From Mariniflexile sp044335535 (GTDB lineage Bacteria; Bacteroidota; Bacteroidia; Flavobacteriales; Flavobacteriaceae), in the NCBI RefSeq assembly GCF_044335535.1, contig NZ_JBIQVZ010000003.1, forward strand, positions 372,001-436,000: a stretch of DNA of 64,000 nucleotides. Reading direction: 5' to 3'. Positions 33,806 through 42,527 of the stretch are shown here, piece after piece. Positions within the stretch are counted from its first letter, which is position 1; the number at the start of each line of letters is the position of its first letter. A program made the position numbers and the translations under genes. The notes beneath the pieces are model-generated. The model was given only the letters and a program-made list of their open reading frames with translations. It made no database searches and was not told where the DNA came from.

Positions 33806-34219
33806 ATGAAAACATTTTTTTATCTTCTATTGGTTTTTAGCGTATCCATTAGCTTTGCCCAAAACAACCATATTGTAAAAACCGATGACGGTAGGCGTGT
33901 ATTATTAAAAGCTGATTATACTTGGGAATATATTGATATAGAAAAACCTGCACCAGATAAAAGGTGTAACCTTGCGGACGATTTTGTGGAGCCAGAGTTG
34001 AACAACAAAATTCAATCGCAATTAAAAAAAGGACGCGCTACGATTGATGATGTAAAGAAGAAAGTCGCTAAAGATTACGATTGTGAAGTAGAGGATGTTA
34101 TTTTGCTATCCGTTTCTGAACAAAAAGTAAAAGCAGTATATCGATTTTGTGCAAACGGCACCAAGGTTACCTATAAGCGAAACGGACATGCCATTATTGA
34201 AAGCGGAAAATTTTTCTAA
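33806..34219 (+). CDS. Secreted DUF3157-like protein
   Basis: The 137-residue protein has a signal peptide (MKTFFYLLLVFSVSISFAQ). VKTDDGRRVLLKADYTWEYID follows, as in flavobacterial proteins filed under DUF3157, then a small domain with two cysteine pairs (KRCNLAD, KDYDCEVED, YRFCANG). I chose the ATG at 33806 because upstream codons lie in leader element B and encode no credible protein. Function is unknown. It is followed 33 bases later by umuC. Confidence 0.7.
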   Translation: MKTFFYLLLVFSVSISFAQNNHIVKTDDGRRVLLKADYTWEYIDIEKPAPDKRCNLADDFVEPELNNKIQSQLKKGRATIDDVKKKVAKDYDCEVEDVILLSVSEQKVKAVYRFCANGTKVTYKRNGHAIIESGKFF

Positions 34220-34252
34220 AAAAATTATCGCATTTCACGTATCTTTACTCTT

Positions 34253-35509
34253 ATGTATGCTTTAGTAGATTGTAACAATTTTTATGCGTCTTGCGAACGC
34301 ACTTTCAATCCTAATTTACGCCATAAACCCATTGCTATTTTAAGCAATAATGATGGGTGTGTCATTTCGCGGAGCGACGAAGCCAAAGCTGTTGGGTTAC
34401 CCATGGGTGCGCCTATTTTCAAATGGGAGGGGTTCTGTAAAGAAAACAACATACAAGTATTTTCATCAAACTACCCACTTTACGGCGATATGAGCAGCCG
34501 TGTCATGACTATTTTAGAGCAATTTACACCAGATGTTGAGGTATATAGTATTGATGAGGCTTTTATCCAATTTAAAGGTTTTGAAAGATATGATTTTGAT
34601 GATTACGGAAACCAAATTAGGACCCGTATTTTAAAATGGACAGGCATTCCAACGTGTGTGGGTATAGCACCAACAAAGGCCTTAAGTAAAGTCGCCAACA
34701 AAATTGCCCGTAAATTTCCAGAACAAACCCATGGCGTTTATGTTATTGATTCTGAAGAAAAACGCATTAAAGCCTTAAAGTGGATTGAAATTGAAGATGT
34801 ATGGGGCATTGGCAGCGGTTTAAGTAAACGCTTAAAGGCTAAAGGTTGTCATACTGCTTTTGATTTTACGCAACTACCGGATGATTGGGTACATAAAAAT
34901 TTTTCCATTACCGAATGGAAACTTAAAAAAGATTTAGAAGGCATACCTACTTTACAATTAGATGAAGTTAAAACCAAGCAAGCCATTGCAACCACACGAA
35001 GTTTCGAATACACTTTTTCAGATATAGAAAATATAAAAGAACGCATTTCGACCTTTGCAACAAGCTGTGCCGAAAAACTGCGTAAACAAGGTTCTAGCTG
35101 CCATGCTATTTATGTCACATTAAGTAGCGACAGGCACAAAAAAAATTTAGAGCAGCACCGTGCCAGTAAGCTAGTAAGTTTAAGCTATCCAACCGATTCT
35201 AGTTTAATTATCAGTCAAGAAGCGGTTAAAGCCGCAACACGTATTTTTAAAACGGGCATAAAATATAAACGTGCAGGTGTTGTTGTCATGGGATTAGTGC
35301 CAACTACCAACCATCAATTGCAGTTGTTTGAAAGCGAAAACCCAAAGCATAAACCTTTAATGCGTGCCATTGATGGTTTAAATGCTAAATATGCCGATTA
35401 TAAAATAAAGATAGGCAATCAAGATTTAAAACGGACTTGGAAAATGCGGCAAGAACGCTTATCACCACGTTACACGACCAATATTAACGATATAATTAAG
35501 GTGAAATAA
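34253..35509 (+). CDS. umuC: Y-family DNA polymerase (UmuC-like)
   Basis: The 418-residue polymerase opens with MYALVDCNNFYASCERTFNP, carrying the first catalytic Asp. YSIDEAFIQF provides the Asp-Glu pair near residue 102. IPTCVGIAPTKALSKVANKIA, a thumb helix-hairpin-helix (EIEDVWGIGSGL) and a little-finger domain follow, then the UmuC C-terminal extension ending in RYTTNINDIIKVK. Its role is lesion bypass in the SOS response with UmuD'. The UmuD gene lies 180 bases downstream, the reverse of the usual umuD-umuC order. Confidence 0.92.
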   Translation: MYALVDCNNFYASCERTFNPNLRHKPIAILSNNDGCVISRSDEAKAVGLPMGAPIFKWEGFCKENNIQVFSSNYPLYGDMSSRVMTILEQFTPDVEVYSIDEAFIQFKGFERYDFDDYGNQIRTRILKWTGIPTCVGIAPTKALSKVANKIARKFPEQTHGVYVIDSEEKRIKALKWIEIEDVWGIGSGLSKRLKAKGCHTAFDFTQLPDDWVHKNFSITEWKLKKDLEGIPTLQLDEVKTKQAIATTRSFEYTFSDIENIKERISTFATSCAEKLRKQGSSCHAIYVTLSSDRHKKNLEQHRASKLVSLSYPTDSSLIISQEAVKAATRIFKTGIKYKRAGVVVMGLVPTTNHQLQLFESENPKHKPLMRAIDGLNAKYADYKIKIGNQDLKRTWKMRQERLSPRYTTNINDIIKVK

Positions 35510-35574
35510 TTTCTATTCAAAAGATTAAGGTTTCAAAAATTAAAGCTAAATTTAAAAACAGAAAAAAATTTAAT

Positions 35575-35670
35575 AGGGCGTTATCACAAGGGTCGGGCTT
35601 TATGCTTCAAATGCTTTGCATTCACGAGTTCTTATTTTTTAAAATAACAATAAACGAGTAATCCCTAACG
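35575..35670. repeat. Dispersed Bacteroidota-type repeat between umuC and umuD
   Basis: The stretch starts AGGGCGTTATCACAAGGGTC, continues GGGCTTTATGCTTC and ends GTAATCCCTAACG. I recall long intergenic repeats with the frame GGGCGTTACC ... GGGTCGGGCT ... ATCCCTCACGC from many Bacteroidota genomes, and this looks like a short version. That recognition comes from memory and was not searched. The rest of the gap holds no gene. Confidence 0.5.
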
Positions 35671-35691
35671 TAAAAAAAAACACGAAATGAA

Positions 35692-36132
35692 ATGATACCA
35701 CACCAATCTAATAATTTAGCTTTTTTCACTCCAGAAGAATCGAATGGTTTAGGTGCCTTATTTTTTGAAACAGGAATTTCAGCAGGGTTTCCTTCTCCAG
35801 CCGAAGATTTCAAACAGCAACGCCTGTCTTTAGACAAGGAACTTATAAAAAATAAAGAAGCTACTTTTTTTGCACGCGTGAGCGGACAATCCATGATTGG
35901 TGCAGGACTAGACGACAACGATTTATTGGTAATAGACAGAAGCTTAGAACCATCAAATAATAAAATTGCAGTTTGCTTTTTAGATGGCGAATTTACCGTA
36001 AAACGATTAAAAGTAGACAAAGATGAGGTTTGGTTACAACCAGAAAATCCTAATTATCCCATTATAAAAATCACAAGCGAAAACAATTTTATAATTTGGG
36101 GCATTGTTACTAATGTGATTAAAAAAGTGTAA
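35692..36132 (+). CDS. umuD: UmuD-like S24 autoprotease
   Basis: The 146-residue protein has a self-cleavage site Ala31-Gly32 in ISAGFPSP. The nucleophile is Ser67 in RVSGQSMIGAG and the general base Lys104 in EFTVKRLKV, the Ser-Lys dyad of LexA/UmuD proteins. It lacks a DNA-binding domain, so it is UmuD rather than LexA. RecA-stimulated cleavage gives UmuD', the partner of UmuC in polymerase V. No palindromic SOS box was recognised upstream. Confidence 0.9.
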   Translation: MIPHQSNNLAFFTPEESNGLGALFFETGISAGFPSPAEDFKQQRLSLDKELIKNKEATFFARVSGQSMIGAGLDDNDLLVIDRSLEPSNNKIAVCFLDGEFTVKRLKVDKDEVWLQPENPNYPIIKITSENNFIIWGIVTNVIKKV

Positions 36133-36180
36133 TTAACTTATCTTGACTTTTTCACTTTAATCGCAAAATCGTAAAATTAT

Positions 36181-37911
36181 ATGGTAAACCTTTCTGTTTT
36201 AGACATTGTAATCATCATCATTTTTTTTCTATTATCTCTATTTGTTGGGGTTTGGGTATCTCGACAAGCAGGGAAAAATTCTACCGAGTTCTTCTTGTCG
36301 GGACGCAATATGCCTTGGTGGCTGTTGGGCGTTTCTATGGTAGCAACTACCTTTGCTGCCGATACTCCCGGATTGGTAACCGAGTTGGTTAGGAAAAACG
36401 GCGTATCCGGTAACTGGGTGTGGTGGGCTATGTTGCTTACTGGTATGTTAACCGTCTTTTTTTATGCCAAATTATGGCGTAAGTCTGGAATTTCTACCGA
36501 TTTAGAGTTTTATGAATTGCGGTATTCCGGTAAATCAGCTGGGTTTTTGAGAGGCTTTCGCGCTATTTATTTGGGTGTTATTTTCAATGTAATTACCATG
36601 GCAGGCGTTTGTTTGGCTGGTGCTAAAATTGCTAATATTTTATTGGGAATTTCACAAATAGAAACCTTATTGTATTCTTCGGTCATAGTTGTGATTTATT
36701 CGTCTTTAGGTGGTTTAAAAGGTGTTTTAATAACCGATTTCATTCAGTTTGTTATTGCTATGGTGGGCTCTGTTTGGGCAACCATTTATATAGTAAATTT
36801 GCCGGAAATAGGAGGGATGAGTACGTTGCTTTCTCATGCAAACGTAAGTGGTAAATTAAATATTTTACCAGATTTTTCAAATAACGAAGCTTTAATAACT
36901 TTATTTATAATTCCGTTTGCTGTACAATGGTGGAGTACTTGGTATCCTGGTGCTGAACCTGGAGGTGGTGGTTATATAGCCCAACGTATGTTAGCGGCAA
37001 AAGACGAAAAAAATGCTACTTGGGCTACCCTGTTTTTTAATTTTGCACACTATGCTTTACGTCCGTGGCCATGGATTTTAGTAGGTTTGGCATCTTTAGT
37101 TATTTTTCCAACCTTAGAAAGTATCAATACAGCGTTTCCTAGCTTAAATGTAGATATGCAGGGGCACGATGTTGCTTACGCTGCTATGATGACGTATTTG
37201 CCAGCGGGTTTAATAGGTGTTGTTTTAACATCGTTAATAGCGGCGTTTATGAGTACCATTTCAACACAGTTAAACTGGGGAAGCTCATATATTGTAAACG
37301 ATTTTTATGGAAGATTTATCAATAAAACGGCTTCAGAAAATCAGAAAGTTTTAGTTGGAAGAATTTCTACTGTTTTACTTATGGTTTGTGCAGCCCTTTT
37401 TTCATTTTATATTAAATCGGCTAAAGATGTGTTCGATTTACTGTTGCAAATAGGAGCGGGAACAGGTTTGTTGTTTATTATGCGTTGGTTTTGGAAACGC
37501 ATCAATCCATTTAGCGAAATAGCAGCTATGGTTATTTCTTTTATAATTGCTATTGTCTTTTTTATAAATGGTAAGTTAGATGTACCATGGTTTTATATGG
37601 CTGGGTATTGGCAGTTAGTTTTAGGAGTTGTTTTAACAACTATTGGATGGGTTGTTGTAACGCTTTTAACAAAACAATCTGATGCTGAAACCTTAGCGAC
37701 ATTTGAAAGTTTGGTCTATGGTCATGATAGTAAGTTTGAAAATATCGGTTATAAAATATTGGCATTCTTTTTAGGAGTTATAGGTACTTATAGCTTTTTA
37801 TTCGCCACAGGGTATTTTATTTATGGGAAAACACTTTTAGCTTTAGGGTTGTGCGTTTTAACATTTATTTGTTGTTTTCTATTAGTTAAGAATTGGAAAA
37901 GGATAGTATAA
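36181..37911 (+). CDS. Sodium:solute symporter family protein
   Basis: The 576-residue inner-membrane protein has about 13 to 15 predicted helices. Motifs are LFVGVWVSRQAGKNSTEFFLSGRNMPWW at about residues 20-47, VIYSSLGGLKGVLITDFIQF, YPGAEPGGGGYIAQRMLAAKDE and SLIAAFMSTISTQLNWGSSYIVNDFYGRF. These match the SSS family, whose members import sugars, amino acids or other solutes with sodium. The substrate is not evident. It converges with the TonB receptor gene across a shared terminator. Confidence 0.9.
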   Translation: MVNLSVLDIVIIIIFFLLSLFVGVWVSRQAGKNSTEFFLSGRNMPWWLLGVSMVATTFAADTPGLVTELVRKNGVSGNWVWWAMLLTGMLTVFFYAKLWRKSGISTDLEFYELRYSGKSAGFLRGFRAIYLGVIFNVITMAGVCLAGAKIANILLGISQIETLLYSSVIVVIYSSLGGLKGVLITDFIQFVIAMVGSVWATIYIVNLPEIGGMSTLLSHANVSGKLNILPDFSNNEALITLFIIPFAVQWWSTWYPGAEPGGGGYIAQRMLAAKDEKNATWATLFFNFAHYALRPWPWILVGLASLVIFPTLESINTAFPSLNVDMQGHDVAYAAMMTYLPAGLIGVVLTSLIAAFMSTISTQLNWGSSYIVNDFYGRFINKTASENQKVLVGRISTVLLMVCAALFSFYIKSAKDVFDLLLQIGAGTGLLFIMRWFWKRINPFSEIAAMVISFIIAIVFFINGKLDVPWFYMAGYWQLVLGVVLTTIGWVVVTLLTKQSDAETLATFESLVYGHDSKFENIGYKILAFFLGVIGTYSFLFATGYFIYGKTLLALGLCVLTFICCFLLVKNWKRIV

Positions 37912-37945
37912 AAAAACGCAAAGCCGCTCAAGCTTCGCGTTTTTT
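37912..37945. terminator. Bidirectional terminator between symporter and TonB receptor
   Basis: AACGCAAAGC pairs with GCTTCGCGTT at nine of ten positions, with an A run on one side and a T run on the other. It serves both converging genes. Confidence 0.85.
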
Positions 37946-37965
37946 ATTTTTCAGCTTTAATTTAA

Positions 37966-40740
37966 TTAGAAATTGTAACGTATACCAAAGTTCCAAGTTC
38001 TTCCAAAGCCAAAGAATACTTTATTACTTGTATTAATACCTTTATAAGTATCATCTCCTGGATTAGCAAATGTATTAGTTGCAGATTCAGCAATATACTC
38101 TTCATCAAAAACATTATTCATGTTAAATCTTAAGTTTATACTATTGCTTTTATCGGCTCCAACCATCATTTTATAAGATATACCAGCATCAACTAAATTG
38201 TAAGATGGTAATTTTAAAGAACCATCATTATCAGCTTGATCAAAATCTGCAGGATTGATTGCAGCATATAAATTATCAGCTCTTCTCCAATCTGCATCAA
38301 AACTTAATCCTTTAGCTGGTTTTACAACAAAACCTAATTGAGATGTAAACTGTGCTGCATCACCAACTTTTACACCTTCTAAATATAATGTGTTTGTTCC
38401 TACTACATTTTGGTCACGATCTAAAGCCGTTCCAGAAACATTTCCTCCATATTCCCAATTTCCAACAGAAAGCATACCATTAAAACTGACAAAATCATTC
38501 GCTTTGTAATCTAATTCAACCTCAGCACCTATGTGTATCTGCTCTAAGCCTTGTAGGTTTGTAGATCCTTGAACATCATCACTAGGATCTGTTGGTGTAT
38601 TATTAACATCAAAATTACTGGAAACATTAATAAATCTGTCTTTCCAAGATGTTCTGTATAAGTTTACATTAGCTCTTAAATTATTTGAACGAAAACCATA
38701 TCCTAATTCAACACCTAAAACTTTTTCATTTTGTAAATCAGTATTCAATTCATTCTGAAAATTGATATATACAGCATCGAAATTTGGTTGTTTCGAATAA
38801 TATCCTGCATTAAAAAACACATTATTGTTATCATCAAAATTGTAATTTAAACCACCTTTAACATTACCACCCAAAATATTTTCCCAATCTGTTTCTTTAT
38901 TATCAGGAGTTTCTAAAAAGTATTCAACTCTTTTAAATCCTTGTTGGGATATAGCAGCTTGGATAAATGCAGATACTTTATCTTTTTTATATTCCAATTG
39001 AGTAAAAGCTCCTAACCAACGTACTAAACCATCATTATAATAGTCTAATTTTTTATCATCATCTATACTTTTAAAAACATTCCATACCCCACTTAGGTCT
39101 GAACTAGTAGTTTGAGTTATAACATTAAAAGGGTTGTTAATATTATCATTATCTCTATAGCCATCAGCTCCTAAAAAATCATCCGCTCTTCTGTAATGAA
39201 TTCCTTTATATGAGCGTAAATCAACGCCAAAATCTAATTTTAAAGTCTCACTTAATTCTGTGTTAAAATTAATTACAGCTCCAAACCAGTTATGGGAATT
39301 AATTGAGGCCCTGCGTATAACTCCATTTCTTCTTACGACACCTGGTAACGAATTACTTCCTGTTCCAGTAGGTGTTAAACTATCATCATTTACAATGTAA
39401 GTGTTTGTATAGGGATCTAAAGAGTTTCCATAGGTAAATCCATTAGAAAAATTGGTGGTTGTTCCTGAGTTAGATGCCGCAATTTTATCCCACATTACTA
39501 AACCGGTATTAGGATCTCTAAAAGCTCCATCAGATAAAAATTTACCACCTAAACGACCAATGTCTCCCGTTCCACCACCTCTACCGATTGAAGCGTATAA
39601 AACCGTAGATAATGACGATTTATCATTGATATCCCAGTCCCAGTTTAAGGAGGCGATTGGTTTATGGTAAAAGTTTTTAACAGCATTAAACTCTTTACCA
39701 TTATAAAACCCATGGTTATAATTATACTTTGTACCATATTCTAAATATTCTGCTAGTGTAGCTCTATTGAAGAAGCTACCTGTTCTTTGATTATGAACTT
39801 GAGGAGCACCAGTAACTGTAAGTTGTAAGTTGTGGTTTCCCTTATCATATCCAAATCCTAAAAAATAATTGTAACCGTCAAATTCTGTCCCATCTACATA
39901 GCCATCTCCAGCAGTTCTACTTAATATTACTGATGTAGCGAAGCCACTTTCCATTTTACCAGTTGAATATGATGCTACCGTTTTAAGATAGTTATTATTT
40001 CCTGTAGTAAATCCGATAGAACCACCTTCATTTCTATCAGTTGTTTTTGTTACAACATTAATTGTGCCTCCAACAGAAGAGATAGCCAATTTTGAAGAAC
40101 CTAGACCTCTCTGTACTTGAATACCTGTAGCAACATCACTTAATCCTGCCCAATTTGACCAATATACTGAGCCGTTTTCCATATCATTCACTGGCACACC
40201 ATTAATCATAACCGCTACATTGGTTTGGTCAAATCCACGAACATTAATTCTTGCATCACCAAATCCACCACCACTTTTAGTAGCGTAAATTGAAGGCGTA
40301 GAATTTAAAATCTCGGGTAGCTCTTGACTTCCTAATTTTTGTTGGATTTCTTCTGCTTTGATAGTAGAAACTGCAACGGGAGTTTCTCTATCTTTAGCAA
40401 AATCTACAACTCCAACAATAACTATTTCAGCTAAAGAGTTATCAGGAGATAACGTTATATTTCCTAAATCTTTACTTCCAGTAAAAGATAAAGTTACAGA
40501 ACCATAACCAACATAGGAAATAACAATTTGTCCTGATGTAGCTTGGGTTTCCAATTTAAACTTACCATCAAAATCTGTAGAAACGCCATTGGTTGTTCCT
40601 TTTTCAACAACATTCGCACCTGGTAGTGGCGAATTAATTTCGGCATCTATAATAGTACCTGTTACAGTACTTTGAGCCATCATTGCTGTAGTGAATAAAA
40701 GCGCTACAGCCATCAATAAAAATTGAGTAGTTTTTTTCAT
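37966..40740 (-). CDS. TonB-dependent receptor
   Basis: The 924-residue protein has a signal peptide (LLFTTAMMAQS) and a carboxypeptidase-like domain (VTGTIIDAEINSPLPGANVVEKGT). The plug contains ELPEILNSTPSIYATKSGGGFGDARINVRGFDQTN, VAVMINGVPVNDMENGSVYWSNW and SSVGGTINVVTKTT. The barrel ends NLRFNMNNVFDEEYIAES and a terminal Phe. MENGSVYWSNWAGLSDV is typical of a Bacteroidota subgroup found near sugar or amino-acid utilisation genes. No SusD partner is present. The substrate is unknown. Confidence 0.9.
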   Translation of the reverse strand: MKKTTQFLLMAVALLFTTAMMAQSTVTGTIIDAEINSPLPGANVVEKGTTNGVSTDFDGKFKLETQATSGQIVISYVGYGSVTLSFTGSKDLGNITLSPDNSLAEIVIVGVVDFAKDRETPVAVSTIKAEEIQQKLGSQELPEILNSTPSIYATKSGGGFGDARINVRGFDQTNVAVMINGVPVNDMENGSVYWSNWAGLSDVATGIQVQRGLGSSKLAISSVGGTINVVTKTTDRNEGGSIGFTTGNNNYLKTVASYSTGKMESGFATSVILSRTAGDGYVDGTEFDGYNYFLGFGYDKGNHNLQLTVTGAPQVHNQRTGSFFNRATLAEYLEYGTKYNYNHGFYNGKEFNAVKNFYHKPIASLNWDWDINDKSSLSTVLYASIGRGGGTGDIGRLGGKFLSDGAFRDPNTGLVMWDKIAASNSGTTTNFSNGFTYGNSLDPYTNTYIVNDDSLTPTGTGSNSLPGVVRRNGVIRRASINSHNWFGAVINFNTELSETLKLDFGVDLRSYKGIHYRRADDFLGADGYRDNDNINNPFNVITQTTSSDLSGVWNVFKSIDDDKKLDYYNDGLVRWLGAFTQLEYKKDKVSAFIQAAISQQGFKRVEYFLETPDNKETDWENILGGNVKGGLNYNFDDNNNVFFNAGYYSKQPNFDAVYINFQNELNTDLQNEKVLGVELGYGFRSNNLRANVNLYRTSWKDRFINVSSNFDVNNTPTDPSDDVQGSTNLQGLEQIHIGAEVELDYKANDFVSFNGMLSVGNWEYGGNVSGTALDRDQNVVGTNTLYLEGVKVGDAAQFTSQLGFVVKPAKGLSFDADWRRADNLYAAINPADFDQADNDGSLKLPSYNLVDAGISYKMMVGADKSNSINLRFNMNNVFDEEYIAESATNTFANPGDDTYKGINTSNKVFFGFGRTWNFGIRYNF

Positions 40741-40771
40741 AATAAAGATTAATTAATTGAATTAGTCGAGG

Positions 40772-40779
40772 CAAAAATA
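40772..40779 (-). promoter_or_regulatory. Candidate -7 element of the TonB receptor promoter
   Basis: On the minus strand TATTTTTG matches TAnnTTTG about 32 bases before the start codon. The -33 region is weak. Confidence 0.45.
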
Positions 40780-40840
40780 CATATTATAAAAAGATTAACA
40801 TTACCCCATTGTTAAGAAAAATCGTTTTTGTTGATAAATA

Positions 40841-40875
40841 AAAACGCCTTAGTATTAAAAATACTAAGGCGTTTT
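40841..40875 (-). terminator. Terminator after pgi
   Basis: AAAACGCCTTAGTATT and AATACTAAGGCGTTTT form a 16-bp perfect stem, a strong intrinsic terminator. Confidence 0.93.
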
Positions 40876-40904
40876 GACTCTTTTTATGAGAAAAAATCTG
40901 TGTT

Positions 40905-42524
40905 TTACAAGATTCCTTTGTAATAATTCAATAAATTTTGAGTTGACGAATCATGTTCGTTAACTGCTGTATTGTTAAATTCCTGTAAAATTTTGCTAGC
41001 TAATTGCTTGCCTAACTCAACACCAAATTGGTCGTAACTAAAGATGTTCCAAACAATACCTTGTACAAATATTTTATGCTCGTACATGGCGATTAATTTC
41101 CCTAAACTTTCAGGTGTTAGTTTGTTAATAAAAATGGTATTTGTAGGTTTGTTCCCTTGAAATATTTTAAATGGAACAATGTCTGATTGTGTTCCCTCTG
41201 CAACTACCTCAGCTTCGGTTTTGCCGTTTAATAACGCTTCAGTTTGTGCTAAAAAATTAGACATTAATTTATCTTGATGGTCTTGATTGCCATGTAAGGA
41301 TTTAGCAAACCCAATAAAATCGGCTGGAATTAACTTCGTTCCTTGATGTATCAATTGGAAAAATGCGTGTTGAGAATTGGTTCCCGGTTCTCCCCAGATA
41401 ATAGTACCAGTTTGGTAGTTTATGGGGTTGCCATTTCTGTCTACACTTTTACCATTACTTTCCATAATACCTTGTTGCAAATAGGTTGCAAACTGGTTTA
41501 AGTATTGGGAGTATGGAATAATAGCTTCACTTTCTGCTTTAAAAAAGTTGTTATACCACACACTTATTAATGCCAAAATAACAGGGATATTGGTTTTAAA
41601 GTCTTCATTTTTAAAATGCTCATCCATTTTGTTGGCACCTTGCAATAAACTGTCAAAGTTTTTATATCCAACGGCTAAGCTAATGGTTAAACCAACGGCG
41701 CTCCATAATGAAAAGCGGCCTCCAACCCAATCCCACATTGGGAAAATATTATTTTCGTCTATACCAAATGCTTTTACATTTCTTATATTGGTAGAAACCG
41801 CTACAAAATGTTTAGCAATCGCTTCTTCGGTTGCCGATTTTAAAAACCAATCTTTTAAGGTATTTGCATTGGATAGTGTTTCTTGTGTAGTAAATGTTTT
41901 TGAAACAATTACAAAAAGTGTGGTTTCTGGGTTTAGTTTTTTAATAATTTCATTTACGTGGTCGCCATCTACGTTACTTACAAAATGTGTGGTTAAATGG
42001 TTTTTGTAATATTGAAGTGCATCAACCACCATAGCTGGCCCCAAATCAGACCCTCCAATACCAATATTAACCACATCGGTAAATGCTTTTCCTGTAAAGC
42101 CTTTTAATTCGCCATTTACTACCTCATCAGTAAAAGCTTCTATTTTTTGCTTTACGGCATATACTTCTGGCATGACATTAACGCCATCAACAAAAAATTC
42201 AGCAGTTTTTGGTGCACGTAATGCGGTATGTAAAACGGCGCGACCTTCAGTTTGGTTGATGATATCGCCAGAAAACTGACTTTTAATAGCATCTTTTAGT
42301 TGTACCTCATCGGCTAATTCTAACAAATACTTTAAAGTTTCTTCAGTAATTCTATTTTTTGAAAAATCCACATAAAAATCATCCCAGTTAATAGTGAATT
42401 TATTTGCTCGCTCCTTGTTTTGAGCAAATAAATCTTTCATATGATTATTGCTTATCTTATTATAGTGGTCTTGAAGCTTTTTCCAAGAATTTGTTGTTGT
42501 TGGGTTTATACTTGGTAGTGTCAT
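40905..42524 (-). CDS. pgi: Glucose-6-phosphate isomerase
   Basis: The 539-residue enzyme interconverts glucose 6-phosphate and fructose 6-phosphate. It carries GRAVLHTALR, VNIGIGGSDLGPAMV near residue 155, VSKTFTTQETLSNA, the signature WDWVGGRFSLWSAVGL and GTNSQHAFFQLIHQGTKLIP. The length fits the E. coli-type enzyme. It follows the M23 peptidase gene by three bases and ends the tdo-containing transcript. Confidence 0.96.
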   Translation of the reverse strand: MTLPSINPTTTNSWKKLQDHYNKISNNHMKDLFAQNKERANKFTINWDDFYVDFSKNRITEETLKYLLELADEVQLKDAIKSQFSGDIINQTEGRAVLHTALRAPKTAEFFVDGVNVMPEVYAVKQKIEAFTDEVVNGELKGFTGKAFTDVVNIGIGGSDLGPAMVVDALQYYKNHLTTHFVSNVDGDHVNEIIKKLNPETTLFVIVSKTFTTQETLSNANTLKDWFLKSATEEAIAKHFVAVSTNIRNVKAFGIDENNIFPMWDWVGGRFSLWSAVGLTISLAVGYKNFDSLLQGANKMDEHFKNEDFKTNIPVILALISVWYNNFFKAESEAIIPYSQYLNQFATYLQQGIMESNGKSVDRNGNPINYQTGTIIWGEPGTNSQHAFFQLIHQGTKLIPADFIGFAKSLHGNQDHQDKLMSNFLAQTEALLNGKTEAEVVAEGTQSDIVPFKIFQGNKPTNTIFINKLTPESLGKLIAMYEHKIFVQGIVWNIFSYDQFGVELGKQLASKILQEFNNTAVNEHDSSTQNLLNYYKGIL

Positions 42525-42527
42525 AAT

